This document shows positions 35,712-43,842 of a DNA stretch of 64,000 nucleotides, piece by piece; positions within the stretch are counted from its first letter, which is position 1, and every line of letters begins with the position of its first letter. The notes below the pieces were generated by a model. That model was given only the letters and a program-made list of their open reading frames with translations. It had not been told where the DNA came from and searched no databases. Both the position numbers and the translations under genes were made by a program. The DNA comes from Aquipuribacter sp. SD81 (GTDB lineage Bacteria > Actinomycetota > Actinomycetes > Actinomycetales > JBBAYJ01), in NCBI RefSeq assembly GCF_037153975.1, contig NZ_JBBAYJ010000008.1:85541-149540 (forward strand), in the 5' to 3' direction.

Positions 35712-35903
35712 TCACTCCCCGACGGGGGTGCCGCCGGACTGCCGGAGGATCTCGTCGAAGAAGGCGAAGACCGCGCCGACGGCGGCGCCGATGCCCTCGA
35801 AGGCGCTGACGACGATGCCCGCCGCCTGGGCCGGGCTGTTGAAGATCGCGTAGACGAGGAAGATCACGAAGATCCACAGGGCCCACTTCAGGACGCGTCG
35901 CAC
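35712..35903 (-). CDS. Small conserved single-helix membrane protein
   Basis: A 63-residue protein: one strong hydrophobic helix (residues 7-30) behind a basic N-terminus, then a short amphipathic segment ending GGTPVGE. The pattern (KWALWIFVIFLVYAIFNSP) recurs in actinomycete genomes as a short membrane protein of unknown function. GTG start preceded by GAGGAGG. First gene of the operon with the PH-domain and CobU-like genes. Confidence 0.65.
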   Translation of the reverse strand: MRRVLKWALWIFVIFLVYAIFNSPAQAAGIVVSAFEGIGAAVGAVFAFFDEILRQSGGTPVGE

Positions 35904-36033
35904 CCGGGCCTCCTCACGTCTCGTCCGGCCGTGCCGCCGCGCACACGGCTGCAGCCCACAGCATCACCACGTCGGAGCGGCCGAGTCCACGCGCCACGCC
36001 GTCGTGCCGGTCCCGGCCTCGACGGCCTCGGCC

Positions 36034-36669
36034 TCACACCACGCCGTACAGCCGGTCACCGGCGTCGCCGAGCCCCGGCACGATGAAGCCGCGCTCGTCG
36101 AGGCGCTCGTCGAGGCCGGCGAGCACGACGGTGAGGTCGACGTCGTCGCCGACGTGGCGCTCGAGCGCCTCCACGCCCTCCGGTGCGCCGAGCAGGCAGA
36201 TCGCGGTGATGGTGCGGGCGCCCTTGTCGTGCAGGTAGTCGACGGCCATCGCGAGCGTGCCGCCCGTCGCGAGCATCGGGTCGAGCACGTAGCACTGCCG
36301 GCCCGACAGGTCGTCGGGGAGCCGGTTGGCGTAGGTCGCGGGCTTGAGCGTCGACTCGTCGCGCATCATGCCGAGGAAGCCGACCTCGGCCGTCGGGAGC
36401 AGCCGCACCATGCCGTCGAGCATGCCGAGCCCGGCCCGGAGGATGGGGACGACGATCGGCTTGGGGCTGGCCAGCCGCACCCCCGTCGTCGTGGTGAGCG
36501 GCGTCGTGACCGACACCTCCTCCGTGGCGACGTCGCGCGTCGCCTCGTACGCCAGCAGCGTGACGAGCTCCTCCGCGAGGCGGCGGAAGGTCGGCGAGTC
36601 GGTGCGCTCGTCGCGCAGCGTCGACAGCTTGTGGGCGACGAGGGGGTGGTCGGCGACGTGCACGCGCAT
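36034..36669 (-). CDS. upp: Uracil phosphoribosyltransferase
   Basis: Salvage enzyme converting uracil and PRPP to UMP. The 211 residues are full length. Diagnostic segments: [16 protein letters not shown] at the N-terminus, [13 protein letters not shown], the PRPP-binding [11 protein letters not shown] loop, and the C-terminal [15 protein letters not shown] uracil-binding stretch. The ATG begins the conserved N-terminus. Divergent from the TadA-associated gene across 126 bp that carry three near-perfect 12-bp copies of CCGACCTCCGAR (from 36709). Confidence 0.97.
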   Translation of the reverse strand: MRVHVADHPLVAHKLSTLRDERTDSPTFRRLAEELVTLLAYEATRDVATEEVSVTTPLTTTTGVRLASPKPIVVPILRAGLGMLDGMVRLLPTAEVGFLGMMRDESTLKPATYANRLPDDLSGRQCYVLDPMLATGGTLAMAVDYLHDKGARTITAICLLGAPEGVEALERHVGDDVDLTVVLAGLDERLDERGFIVPGLGDAGDRLYGVV

Positions 36670-36795
36670 GGGCGCACGGTACCGACCCCTGGCGGGGGAG
36701 CCGGCGCGCCGACCTCCGAACCGACCTCCGAGCCGACCCTCCGTGCCCGTGCCGGTACTTGCCGTGGGGTGTCGGGTTGGTGCCAGGATGCTCAG

Positions 36796-37368
36796 GTGTC
36801 GTACTTCACCGCCCTGCTCGTGCCCAGCGGCCGGTCGTGGGGCTCGCGTGACGCCGACCTCATGGAGGTCGACTCCCTCGACGAGCTCGTCGACACCGTG
36901 CGCGACCAGGTCGACGGCGGCACCGGCATCGTCGTGCTCGAGCGCGAGGACGAGTGGTTCGCGCTCGTCCGCGTCGACGGCGACGACGACGCGCGCGTGT
37001 TCGTGTCCGACCTCCCGGCGGCGCGCAGCTCGCGCTTCTCCGGCGTCTTCGCCGACCCTGACGTGTGGTCCGACGCGGGCTCACTGCGAGCGGCCGGCCT
37101 CGTCCCCGGCGGGGCGACCGACGGCTTCGACAGCGGCTACGGCTACCACGACGACGAGGAGGACTCCTCCGCCTCGGAGTCCGAGGAGGACGCGCCCGCG
37201 GTGACCGAGGTGCCGTGGGCCGGCGACCTCTCGCTGCTGGAGGACATGGGCGTCGGCGGTGAGACGCTCAAGACCGTCGTCGAGGACGACGCCGACGACC
37301 CCGCGCGGGCGCTCACCGAGCTCGGTGAGCGCGTCGGGTTCCTCGACCTGCTCGAGACCCTGCGCTGA
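36796..37368 (+). CDS. TadA-associated protein (actinobacterial)
   Basis: A 190-residue acidic protein of the family usually found just upstream of tadA in actinomycetes (tRNA adenosine deaminase-associated protein). It shows the opening [11 protein letters not shown], a central [19 protein letters not shown], and a highly acidic central linker ([16 protein letters not shown]) before a helical C-terminus. Function unknown; a partner or chaperone of the deaminase is the common guess. The GTG lies 6 bp after a CAGGAT -10-like hexamer, so the mRNA may be leaderless. Confidence 0.82.
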   Translation: MSYFTALLVPSGRSWGSRDADLMEVDSLDELVDTVRDQVDGGTGIVVLEREDEWFALVRVDGDDDARVFVSDLPAARSSRFSGVFADPDVWSDAGSLRAAGLVPGGATDGFDSGYGYHDDEEDSSASESEEDAPAVTEVPWAGDLSLLEDMGVGGETLKTVVEDDADDPARALTELGERVGFLDLLETLR

Positions 37369-37391
37369 CCGTCTCCCGCGGGCCCGGCCGG

Positions 37392-37856
37392 GTGCCCGTC
37401 GCGCCGGTGGTCGAGGCCGCCATGCGGCAGGCCCTCGACCTCGCCGAGGCGTGCCTCGCCCACGCTGACGTGCCCGTCGGGGCGGTCGTCCTGTCGCCGT
37501 CCGGGGACGTGCTCGGCGCGGGGCGCAACCGGCGCGAGCAGCTGGGCGACCCGACCGCCCACGCGGAGGTCGAGGCGCTCCGCGCCGCCGCCGGGTCGCT
37601 TGGGGACGGCTGGCGGCTGGGCGGGGCGACCCTCGTCGTGACGCTCGAGCCGTGCGTCATGTGCGCCGGCGCCCTCGTGGCCGCCCGGGTCGCCCGGTGC
37701 GTCTTCGGTGCGTGGGACGACAAGGCCGGCGCGTGCGGGTCGGTGTGGGACCTCGTCCGGGACCCGCTGTCGCTGCACCGGGTCGAGGTGCTCGGCGGGT
37801 TGCTCGCCGAGGAGTCGTCGGCGCTGCTGCGGGGGTTCTTCGCCGGACGGCGGTGA
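37392..37856 (+). CDS. tadA: tRNA-specific adenosine deaminase
   Basis: Converts A34 to inosine in tRNA-Arg(ACG), a substrate encoded in this same window at 13.1 kb. The 154 residues carry the zinc motif HAEVEAL (His ligand and catalytic Glu) and PCVMCAGALV (two Cys ligands), with the DDKAGACGS segment typical of TadA. GTG start 23 bp after the associated-protein gene; the two form a unit. Homodimer expected. Confidence 0.94.
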   Translation: MPVAPVVEAAMRQALDLAEACLAHADVPVGAVVLSPSGDVLGAGRNRREQLGDPTAHAEVEALRAAAGSLGDGWRLGGATLVVTLEPCVMCAGALVAARVARCVFGAWDDKAGACGSVWDLVRDPLSLHRVEVLGGLLAEESSALLRGFFAGRR

Positions 37857-37863
37857 GAGGAGC

Positions 37864-38205
37864 TCAGTCCGTCGGCTTCGCAGGCAGCGTGCGCACGAAC
37901 CCGACGCCGACGTCGACCCACCGCCCGAGCGCCTCGTCGTCGGGCACCGCGGACGCGTCCACCCGCAGCCAGCCCCGCATGGGGCGCCCGCGCATCTCGA
38001 AGGGGTGGGCACCCGGCTCGCGCAGCAGGTCGTCGAGGTCCGCCGGGTCCGCACGCACCATCAGCCCGCCGGCGCCGCTCGCGCCGACGGCCATGTGCCC
38101 GTCGAGGAGGAACGCGACGCCACCGAACATGCGCCGCTCCGCGGTGCCCGGCTGCTCGCCCACGAGCGCACGCAACCGCTGGACCAGGTCCGGGTCCGCC
38201 GTCAT
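37864..38205 (-). CDS. TfoX/Sxy N-terminal-domain protein
   Basis: A 113-residue protein with the TfoX-N fold: RRMFGGVAFLLDGHMAVG and a later ADPADLDDLLREPGAHPFEMRGRPMRGW (in part) match the family. In gamma-proteobacteria TfoX regulates competence; the stand-alone actinobacterial form has no known role. ATG chosen at the first structured residues. Converges with tadA with 7 bp between stops. Confidence 0.82.
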   Translation of the reverse strand: MTADPDLVQRLRALVGEQPGTAERRMFGGVAFLLDGHMAVGASGAGGLMVRADPADLDDLLREPGAHPFEMRGRPMRGWLRVDASAVPDDEALGRWVDVGVGFVRTLPAKPTD

Positions 38206-38286
38206 GGCCGCAGTGTGTCCCGGGAGTCCGACAGCCGTGGTCCGGGCGGTTCGAGGCAGACCCCGCTGCCCGGTACCCTCGTCGGC

Positions 38287-38373
38287 GGTGACGTGTCCGA
38301 GCGGCCTAAGGAGCACGCCTCGAAAGCGTGTGAGGGGGCAACTCCTCCGTGGGTTCAAATCCCACCGTCACCG
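38287..38373 (+). tRNA. tRNA-Ser (anticodon CGA)
   Basis: An 87-nt class II tRNA. The acceptor arms GGTGACG and CGTCACC pair perfectly; the anticodon arm CACGC-CTCGAAA-GCGTG gives CGA; a long variable arm (tgagggggcaactcctcc) is typical of serine tRNA. The following bases happen to read CCA (38374-38376). A TACCCT hexamer 8 bp upstream (38274-38279) is a probable -10. Confidence 0.97.
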
Positions 38374-38476
38374 CCAGCCGACGCCGGGTCCCGCGGGGCC
38401 CGGCGTCCGTGCGTCCGGGCCGGCTGACCGTGTCGCCGGGTCCGAGTAGCCGGTTCGACGGACGCCGCGGCCGCCG

Positions 38477-39550
38477 GTGGACCACACTTCCCGCGTGAGC
38501 GGGGCTCGAGGGGCCGTGGCGCCGGTGGCCGGCGGTGCCGTTGTCGTGGTGCTCGGTTCGTGGGCGTGGGCGCTCGCCGCGACCTCGATGGGCGCGGTGC
38601 AGGCGGCGGAGGCCCGTGCCCTCGGGCCGGGGCACACCCCCGACATGCCCGGCCAGGACGAGCTCGCGCTCGTGGCGCACGACGCGCGCCTCGCCGCCAT
38701 GGTGGTCGTCGTCTGCGGCGTGCTCGTCGGGCTGTCGGCGCTCCGGCGCCGGGAGGCGCTCGCGGGGGCCGCCGGCGCGGCCGCGGCGGTGGTCGTGGCG
38801 AACGTGGTGCTGGGTCCGGTCGTCGACGGCGGGTCCGTGCTCGTGGCCGGCGTGTGCCTCGCGGTCGTGGCCTGCAGCGCCGGGGCGCTCGCCGCCCGGG
38901 TGGGCGCCGTCCGCGCGGCGGCGCGACCCTCACGACTGCCCCTCGTCCTCGCGGCGGCTCTCGCGGCGGGCACGCTGCCCGTGCTCGTGCTGCAGGGCAT
39001 GACCTCGGACCGCTACGTCGAGTGGGTGCCGCCCGCTCTCGCGACCGCGAACCCGGCGACGGCGCTCGGTCTGGGTGTGGCCGTCGCGGCGGCGTCGGGT
39101 GTGCTCGCCCGCCGCACGGCGGACGTCGTCGTCGCCGTGCTGCTGCCGCTCGCCGCGCTCGCGGTGCTGCTCCAACCGTCGGGCTCGGGCTGGCAGGTGC
39201 GCGAGGACCTGTGGGTGCCGGGCGTCGTGCTCGGGCTCGCCGCCGCCCCGGCGCTCGTGACGACGCGCGGGTCGGCGCGCGGGCGGGTCGTCGCGGCGGC
39301 GGTGCTCGCGGCTGCGGTCGGCGTCATGGCGCTGGTGCCCCACGTCCTGCTCCTACCCGTCGTCGTCGGCGGGATGTTCGGCCTGGTCGTGACCGGCCCC
39401 GCCGGTGCGTACGTCAACTACGACGGCCTGCCGGTGGTCGGCGGCGGCCTCGTGCTCGCGGCGCTGCTGCTGCTGCCGCAGGTCCCGACGGGGTGGCTGC
39501 ATCGCCACTGGGCTGCGCCCGACGCGGCCGGGCGGACGGTCGTGTCGTGA
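38477..39550 (+). CDS. Multi-TM membrane protein, unknown
   Basis: A 357-residue very hydrophobic protein of about eight to ten membrane helices, with one short hydrophilic loop near residues 35-70 (GPGHTPDMPGQDELALVAHD). I do not recognise a family; the hydrophobic pattern, with a HTPDMPGQDE-type metal-binding-like loop between helices 1 and 2, resembles integral membrane DUFs. Two GTG starts, 38477 and 38495, are possible; the latter begins immediately before the basic N-terminus. It is coupled to the next small gene by a GTGA overlap. Confidence 0.65.
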   Translation: MDHTSRVSGARGAVAPVAGGAVVVVLGSWAWALAATSMGAVQAAEARALGPGHTPDMPGQDELALVAHDARLAAMVVVVCGVLVGLSALRRREALAGAAGAAAAVVVANVVLGPVVDGGSVLVAGVCLAVVACSAGALAARVGAVRAAARPSRLPLVLAAALAAGTLPVLVLQGMTSDRYVEWVPPALATANPATALGLGVAVAAASGVLARRTADVVVAVLLPLAALAVLLQPSGSGWQVREDLWVPGVVLGLAAAPALVTTRGSARGRVVAAAVLAAAVGVMALVPHVLLLPVVVGGMFGLVVTGPAGAYVNYDGLPVVGGGLVLAALLLLPQVPTGWLHRHWAAPDAAGRTVVS

Positions 39551-39804
39551 CGGACGCCCAGGCCGCGACGCTCATCCGCCTGCTGCGCTGCTGGCTGCTC
39601 GCGATGGTGCTCGGGGCGCTGGCCGTCGTGCTCGTGCGGCGCGGGGCCGACGACCTGGCCGTCGTCGTCGGGGTCGCCGCGGCGGTCACGGCCCTCACCG
39701 GGGTCCTCTCCGGCGCGCGCTCCACGGGAGGGATGCGGCTGTTCGAGTCGGCCGAGGAGGAGGCGGCTCGACGCCGGACGGAGGGCGACTCGACCGGTCG
39801 GTGA
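39547..39804 (+). CDS. Small two-TM membrane protein, unknown
   Basis: An 85-residue protein with two hydrophobic helices (about 14-32 and 37-56) and a charged C-terminal tail (RLFESAEEEAARRRTEGD). It starts at a GTG inside the stop codon of the preceding membrane-protein gene and so is translated with it. No family recognised; an accessory subunit of the larger protein is plausible. Confidence 0.6.
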   Translation: MTDAQAATLIRLLRCWLLAMVLGALAVVLVRRGADDLAVVVGVAAAVTALTGVLSGARSTGGMRLFESAEEEAARRRTEGDSTGR

Positions 39805-39820
39805 GGGGACGGTCCCGGGG

Positions 39821-39898
39821 CGGCCACAGCGCAGGACGCCGTGCGCGACGAGGCGGATGGCGTGGCACCACGGGGCGCCTCGTCCTGCGCTGTGGCCG
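39821..39898. repeat. Large inverted repeat with nested competing dyad
   Basis: Perfect 18-bp arms (39821-39838 and 39881-39898; CGGCCACAGCGCAGGACG and its complement) enclose 42 nt. Inside, GACGAGGCG and CGCCTCGTC (9 bp) form a second dyad that shares CGTC with the outer right arm, so the two folds compete. It lies 16 bp after the last plus-strand gene and before the convergent GH43 gene. Confidence 0.85.
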
Positions 39899-39918
39899 GC
39901 TGCGGGCCCCGCGGACGG

Positions 39919-39956
39919 CGACGGCGGCCGGCCCCGCAGGGATCCGGCCGCCGTCG
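39919..39956. terminator. Bidirectional hairpin between convergent genes
   Basis: A 13-bp perfect stem, CGACGGCGGCCGG / CCGGCCGCCGTCG, with a 12-nt loop, 16 bp before the GH43 stop codon. No U-tract. It can terminate transcription from both sides. Confidence 0.7.
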
Positions 39957-39972
39957 GGCGTGACTCGCGCGG

Positions 39973-41838
39973 TCAGTAGACGTCGACCGCGTCCAGCTCG
40001 GCGTAGAACGTGTCGCGCTGCAGCGTGACCGTGTTCCAGCCCTTGTCCAGGCGCACCTCGTACTCCACCACCGACCAGTTGTCCCAGCGGGTGTGCCAGT
40101 ACGTGACCGTCCCGGCGTCCTCGCCGTTGACGAGGACGTCGTGCGTGGCCGGCACGGCGTAGCCACCGCGGTCGGAGCCGTTGGCGAACCGGATGGCGAG
40201 GGTGGCCGGGCCGGCGTGCTCGGCGTACACCTGCAGCGTCACGGCGCTGTCGGCGAAGTCGAGCCCGCCGACGACCTCGCCGCCGGAGGCGCCCGCCGCG
40301 GAACGCACCCGCGCCGCGGTCACCTCGCCGTCCTCCGCCTCGTAGCGCACGGCGTCCTCGGGCACCGTCGGCGGCACGGTGAGCGACGGCGAGCGGTCGC
40401 GGTCGGCGGCGAGCAGGTCGACCGCGTCGAGCTCGACGTAGCCGGTCACCTTGGTGAGCACGACGGTGTTGACGCCCGGGCGCAGCACGACCGGCACGGT
40501 GACGCGCTGCCAGTTGCCCCACGTCGTGTGCGCGTACACGACCGTGTCGACCACGCGGCCGTTGAGGCGCAGGCTCTGCGTGGCGGCGACGCGCTCGCCG
40601 TCCTCGACGGTCCCGTTGGCGAAGCGGATGCTGAGCGTCGCGGGACCCGGGCGCTCGGCCACCACGCGCAGCGTCACGGAGCTGTCGGCGAAGTCGAGGC
40701 CGCCGACCTTCTCCCCGCCCGAGGCGGAGGTGTCGCCGACGACGCGGGCGTTGCGGACCACGCCGTCCTCGGCCTGGTAGCGCGTCGGCGCGACCTCGAC
40801 GACGGGGGTGCCGTCGACGATCTCCAGGTCGCTGGCGTACATGGCGCGGTAGCTGTACGTCGGGTCCCAGCCGTGGAAGACGATCGACAGCGAGCCGTCG
40901 GCGTTCTCGACGACGTCCTGCCCGCCGGGGCCGCGGACCTCGCCCTGCAGCAGGTCGGTGGTGAGCAGCTCGGCGTCGCCGCGGGTGTACGGGCCCTCCA
41001 GCGACGTCGCCGTCGCGTAGGCGGTCCGGTACCCGCCACCGCCGAAGTCGTTGGCGGAGTAGAAGAGGTAGTACGTGCCGTCGCGCTCGATGAGCGTCGG
41101 CGCCTCGACCACGGCGCCCTCGTACGGCGCGCTGTTGCGCAGCAGCTCGACCGGCTCGCCGACGAGCGTCGTGCCGTCCGCCGACAGCTCCTGCAGGAAC
41201 AGGACCGCGGGCTTCGCGCAGCAGTTGCCGTCGGCCTTCCACAGCAGGTACAGCCGGCCGTCCTCGGAGTACGTGCCGGCGTCGATCGCGCCGCCGAGGT
41301 CCGGCGGGTCCTGCGCCGTCGGGCACACGAGCGGCCCGTCACCGACGGGCTCGAACGGGCCGTCGGGGCTGTCGGCGAGCGAGACGCCGATGCACTGGCG
41401 CTGCGAGGCCTCGTCGCGCGCGGTGTAGTACAGCGCGTAGCCGCCGTCGACCTCGGTCACCTCCGGAGCCCACACGCACCGGTCGGTCGCGCCGCCCGGC
41501 GCGAAGCTGCACGCGCCGACCCAGTCGCCGAGCTCGGGGGCGGCGTCGGGGCGGGCCGTCCACGTCTCCAGGTCGGTCGAGACCTGGTGCTGGACGTTCT
41601 GCCCGCCGGAGTTCGTGGCGTACGCGTGGTAGACCCCGTCGACGAGCAGCACGTCGGGGTCCGGGAAGTTCTGGTCGAGCACGGGCTCGAGCGGCTCGGC
41701 GAACGGGGTCGCGCCGTAGCGGGCGCCGGGGGCGCCCGTGTCCGCCGAGGCGGCGGGCACGAGCAGGGTGAGCACGGCGACGGCCGTGGCGACCGCGGCG
41801 GCGAGCACGGCGGTGCGGCGAGGTGGCGTCTTTGCCAT
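39973..41838 (-). CDS. Secreted GH43-family glycosidase with two CBM35/CBM6-like modules
   Basis: A 621-residue extracellular hydrolase of the arabinan/xylan type. A signal peptide ends near residue 33 (VPAASA-DTG). The five-bladed propeller follows (about 40-350): NFPDPDVLLVDG holds the catalytic Asp, CVWAPEVTEV and VVEAPTL the further acidic residues (Glu in the EAP context is the likely acid). Two carbohydrate-binding modules of about 130 residues (YQAEDG... and YEAEDG..., both with GGLDFADS) complete the chain, with nearly identical repeats. Probably releases arabinose or xylose from hemicellulose. Divergent from corA; a palindrome GTTAccccTAAC lies 56 bp upstream. Confidence 0.9.
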   Translation of the reverse strand: MAKTPPRRTAVLAAAVATAVAVLTLLVPAASADTGAPGARYGATPFAEPLEPVLDQNFPDPDVLLVDGVYHAYATNSGGQNVQHQVSTDLETWTARPDAAPELGDWVGACSFAPGGATDRCVWAPEVTEVDGGYALYYTARDEASQRQCIGVSLADSPDGPFEPVGDGPLVCPTAQDPPDLGGAIDAGTYSEDGRLYLLWKADGNCCAKPAVLFLQELSADGTTLVGEPVELLRNSAPYEGAVVEAPTLIERDGTYYLFYSANDFGGGGYRTAYATATSLEGPYTRGDAELLTTDLLQGEVRGPGGQDVVENADGSLSIVFHGWDPTYSYRAMYASDLEIVDGTPVVEVAPTRYQAEDGVVRNARVVGDTSASGGEKVGGLDFADSSVTLRVVAERPGPATLSIRFANGTVEDGERVAATQSLRLNGRVVDTVVYAHTTWGNWQRVTVPVVLRPGVNTVVLTKVTGYVELDAVDLLAADRDRSPSLTVPPTVPEDAVRYEAEDGEVTAARVRSAAGASGGEVVGGLDFADSAVTLQVYAEHAGPATLAIRFANGSDRGGYAVPATHDVLVNGEDAGTVTYWHTRWDNWSVVEYEVRLDKGWNTVTLQRDTFYAELDAVDVY

Positions 41839-41892
41839 GGGGGCCTCTCAGGCGGTGGGGCCGGCCGGACGCTCCGGTCGGGGCGCCGTCGA

Positions 41893-41906
41893 CGTTACCC
41901 CTAACA
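41893..41906. promoter_or_regulatory. Possible LacI-type operator upstream of GH43 gene
   Basis: CGTTACCCCTAACA has GTTA/TAAC arms around a four-base centre; LacI-family sites often have the same arms (TGTTA...TAACA). It is 56 bp upstream of the GH43 start on the shared GH43-corA regulatory region. The centre is not symmetric, so this is a tentative call. Confidence 0.35.
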
Positions 41907-41967
41907 CCGGACACCCAGGAGTGCGTGCGGCCGCCGGCTGGTCTACTGCCGCGGTGGAGGTGGTCCG

Positions 41968-42978
41968 GTGAGCGTGGTGGACAGCGCGGTCTACGCCGAG
42001 GGCAGACGGGTTGCGCGGCCGGAGTCGCTGCGGGAGACCTTCCGGCTCATCGAGGAGCACTCCGGCATGGGCTGGATCGGCCTGTACCGGCCGGACCACG
42101 AGGAGGTGCGCACGCTCGCGGAGCACTTCGACCTGCACCCGCTCGCGGTCGAGGACACCCTCGACGCCCACCAGCGCCCCAAGCTCGAGCGCTACGGCGC
42201 GGTGCTGTTCACCGTGCTGCGCCCGGCCCGTTACCTGGAGGACGAGGAGCGGGTCGAGTTCGGCGAGCTGCACGTGTTCACCGGCCCCGACTTCGTCGTG
42301 ACGGTCCGGCACGCCGAGAACCCGGACCTCGCGCGGGTGCGCTCCCGCATGGAGCAGGAGACCGACGGCGAGGGCGTCGGGCTGCTCCGGCGGGGACCGG
42401 AGGCCGTGCTGTACGCGGTGCTCGACGAGGTCGTCGACGGCTACGGCCCCGTGGTCGACGGGCTCGAGAACGACATCGACGAGATCGAGGACCAGGTGTT
42501 CGCGGGCGACCCGAACGTGTCCCGCCGGGTGTACGCCCTGCTGCGGGAGGTCGTCGACTTCCAGCGCGCCACGCACCCGCTGCTCGGCATGCTCGAGGCG
42601 CTGCGGACGGGCTTCGAGCGGCACTCGGTCGACGAGGAGCTGCGCCGCTACCTGCGCGACGTGGAGGACCACGCCGTGCGCGTCGTCGAGCGCGTCGACG
42701 CGTTCCGCGCGCTCCTGCACTCGATCCTCACGGTCAACGCCACGCTCGTCGCGCAGCGCCAGAACGAGCAGAGCCTGCGGCAGAGCGAGGAGGTGAAGAA
42801 GATCTCGTCGTGGGCGGCGATCCTCTTCGCCCCCACCCTCGTCGGCACGGTCTACGGCATGAACTTCGAGTACATGCCCGAGCTGTCGTGGCGGTTCGGC
42901 TACCCGATGTCGCTCGGGCTCATGCTCGCGGTCTGCTCCGGGCTGTTCGTCGTGTTCCGTCGGCGCGGCTGGCTCTGA
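41968..42978 (+). CDS. corA: CorA-type magnesium/cobalt channel
   Basis: A 336-residue pentameric Mg2+ channel of the inner membrane. A soluble alpha/beta domain is followed by the long stalk helix (EVVDFQRATHPLLGM...), two C-terminal membrane helices, and the selectivity motif GMNFEYMPEL (GMN) between them. The short basic C-terminus (RRRGWL) is typical. ATG/GTG start preceded by GGTGGAGGTGG. Divergent from GH43. Confidence 0.92.
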   Translation: MSVVDSAVYAEGRRVARPESLRETFRLIEEHSGMGWIGLYRPDHEEVRTLAEHFDLHPLAVEDTLDAHQRPKLERYGAVLFTVLRPARYLEDEERVEFGELHVFTGPDFVVTVRHAENPDLARVRSRMEQETDGEGVGLLRRGPEAVLYAVLDEVVDGYGPVVDGLENDIDEIEDQVFAGDPNVSRRVYALLREVVDFQRATHPLLGMLEALRTGFERHSVDEELRRYLRDVEDHAVRVVERVDAFRALLHSILTVNATLVAQRQNEQSLRQSEEVKKISSWAAILFAPTLVGTVYGMNFEYMPELSWRFGYPMSLGLMLAVCSGLFVVFRRRGWL

Positions 42979-42990
42979 GCCCCGCCGCGC

Positions 42991-43692
42991 TCACTCGTCG
43001 TGGGGGTCGCGAAACTCCGGCGGGACCGAGTCGGGGTCGCCGTCCGGCGGCAGGAACAGGTGGATGTGCTCGCCGCCGGCCTCGACGACGAGGGAGTCCA
43101 GCCGCAGGGCACCTGCCTGCCACAGCTCGACGGCCCGGTCGCGGTCGCGGGCGGCGGCCTCGAGCGCCTCGGCCCCGTCCTGCTCCTCCAGGTGCGCGAC
43201 GGCGTTCTGCAGCAGCTGGACCCCGCCCAGCAGCGCCGCACGGGTCACCCCCTGGTCGTCGGCGCCCGTGCCCGTGGCGGCGAGCTCGTCGTGCGCCGTC
43301 TCCAGCGAGGCCGTCCACGACGCGGGGTCCGCGGCGGCCGGGTCGCCACCGGAGCCGTCGACCGGGACGACGTCGTCCAGGCCCGCCAGCACGTCGACGA
43401 GGTGGGGCTGCGCCTGCTCGGCCGACCCGGCCAGCTCCTCGGCGAGGGCGGCCGCGTCGGCGGCCTGCGCCTGCGCGAGCTGGGCGGCGATCGACTCCAC
43501 GGCCGACGACACCGACGGCGCGCCCGACGCCTCCGCCGCGCCGGCTGCGTCCGCGTCCGGGTCCTCGCCCGAGCCGCCGAGCAGGAGGACCGTCACCAGC
43601 GTCGCGACCGCAGCGCCGCCGAGCGCGGCCGGCACCGTGGTGCGCCACGCCGGGCGTGCGTCCCCGCCGGCGGGCGTCGACGTCCTCGTCAT
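42991..43692 (-). CDS. Membrane-anchored protein of unknown function
   Basis: A 233-residue protein. One membrane helix near residues 22-42 (PAALGGAAVATLVTVLLLGG) probably anchors an outside domain. The exported part is Ala/Asp/Glu-rich and helical, with a predicted coiled-coil in residues 60-110, and ends in HIHLFLPPDGDPDSVP, which is distinctive but not one I recognise. Its ATG lies 151 bp from the divergent ThuA-type gene, with which it shares an AT-rich regulatory stretch; co-regulation is possible. It converges with corA, 12 bp apart. Confidence 0.6.
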   Translation of the reverse strand: MTRTSTPAGGDARPAWRTTVPAALGGAAVATLVTVLLLGGSGEDPDADAAGAAEASGAPSVSSAVESIAAQLAQAQAADAAALAEELAGSAEQAQPHLVDVLAGLDDVVPVDGSGGDPAAADPASWTASLETAHDELAATGTGADDQGVTRAALLGGVQLLQNAVAHLEEQDGAEALEAAARDRDRAVELWQAGALRLDSLVVEAGGEHIHLFLPPDGDPDSVPPEFRDPHDE

Positions 43693-43732
43693 ACGGGTCC
43701 TTCCTCGCCGCGGACGAGCGCGTCCGGTGGCA

Positions 43733-43787
43733 GAACTAAAGTTTGTCGTTCCAATTTATTGACCGATAGGTCCGATGATCCTACGGT
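43733..43787 (+). promoter_or_regulatory. AT-rich promoter/operator of the ThuA-type gene
   Basis: An AT-rich island unusual for this window. TTGACC (43759-43764) and TACGGT (43782-43787), 17 bp apart, fit a sigma-70-type promoter for the ThuA gene. Just upstream lie AACTAAAGTT (palindromic arms AACT/AGTT) and CCAATTTATT, a good candidate operator of a sugar repressor. The regulator is unknown. Confidence 0.5.
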
Positions 43788-43842
43788 CGCCTGAGCGACC
43801 CCGGACCCAGGGGCCGCCAACGACAGGCAAAGGAGCCATTCG

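Noticed and set aside
36709..36743. 12-bp direct repeats (CCGACCTCCGAR) upstream of upp
   Set aside because: Only three short copies, the last imperfect; too little to support a functional call.
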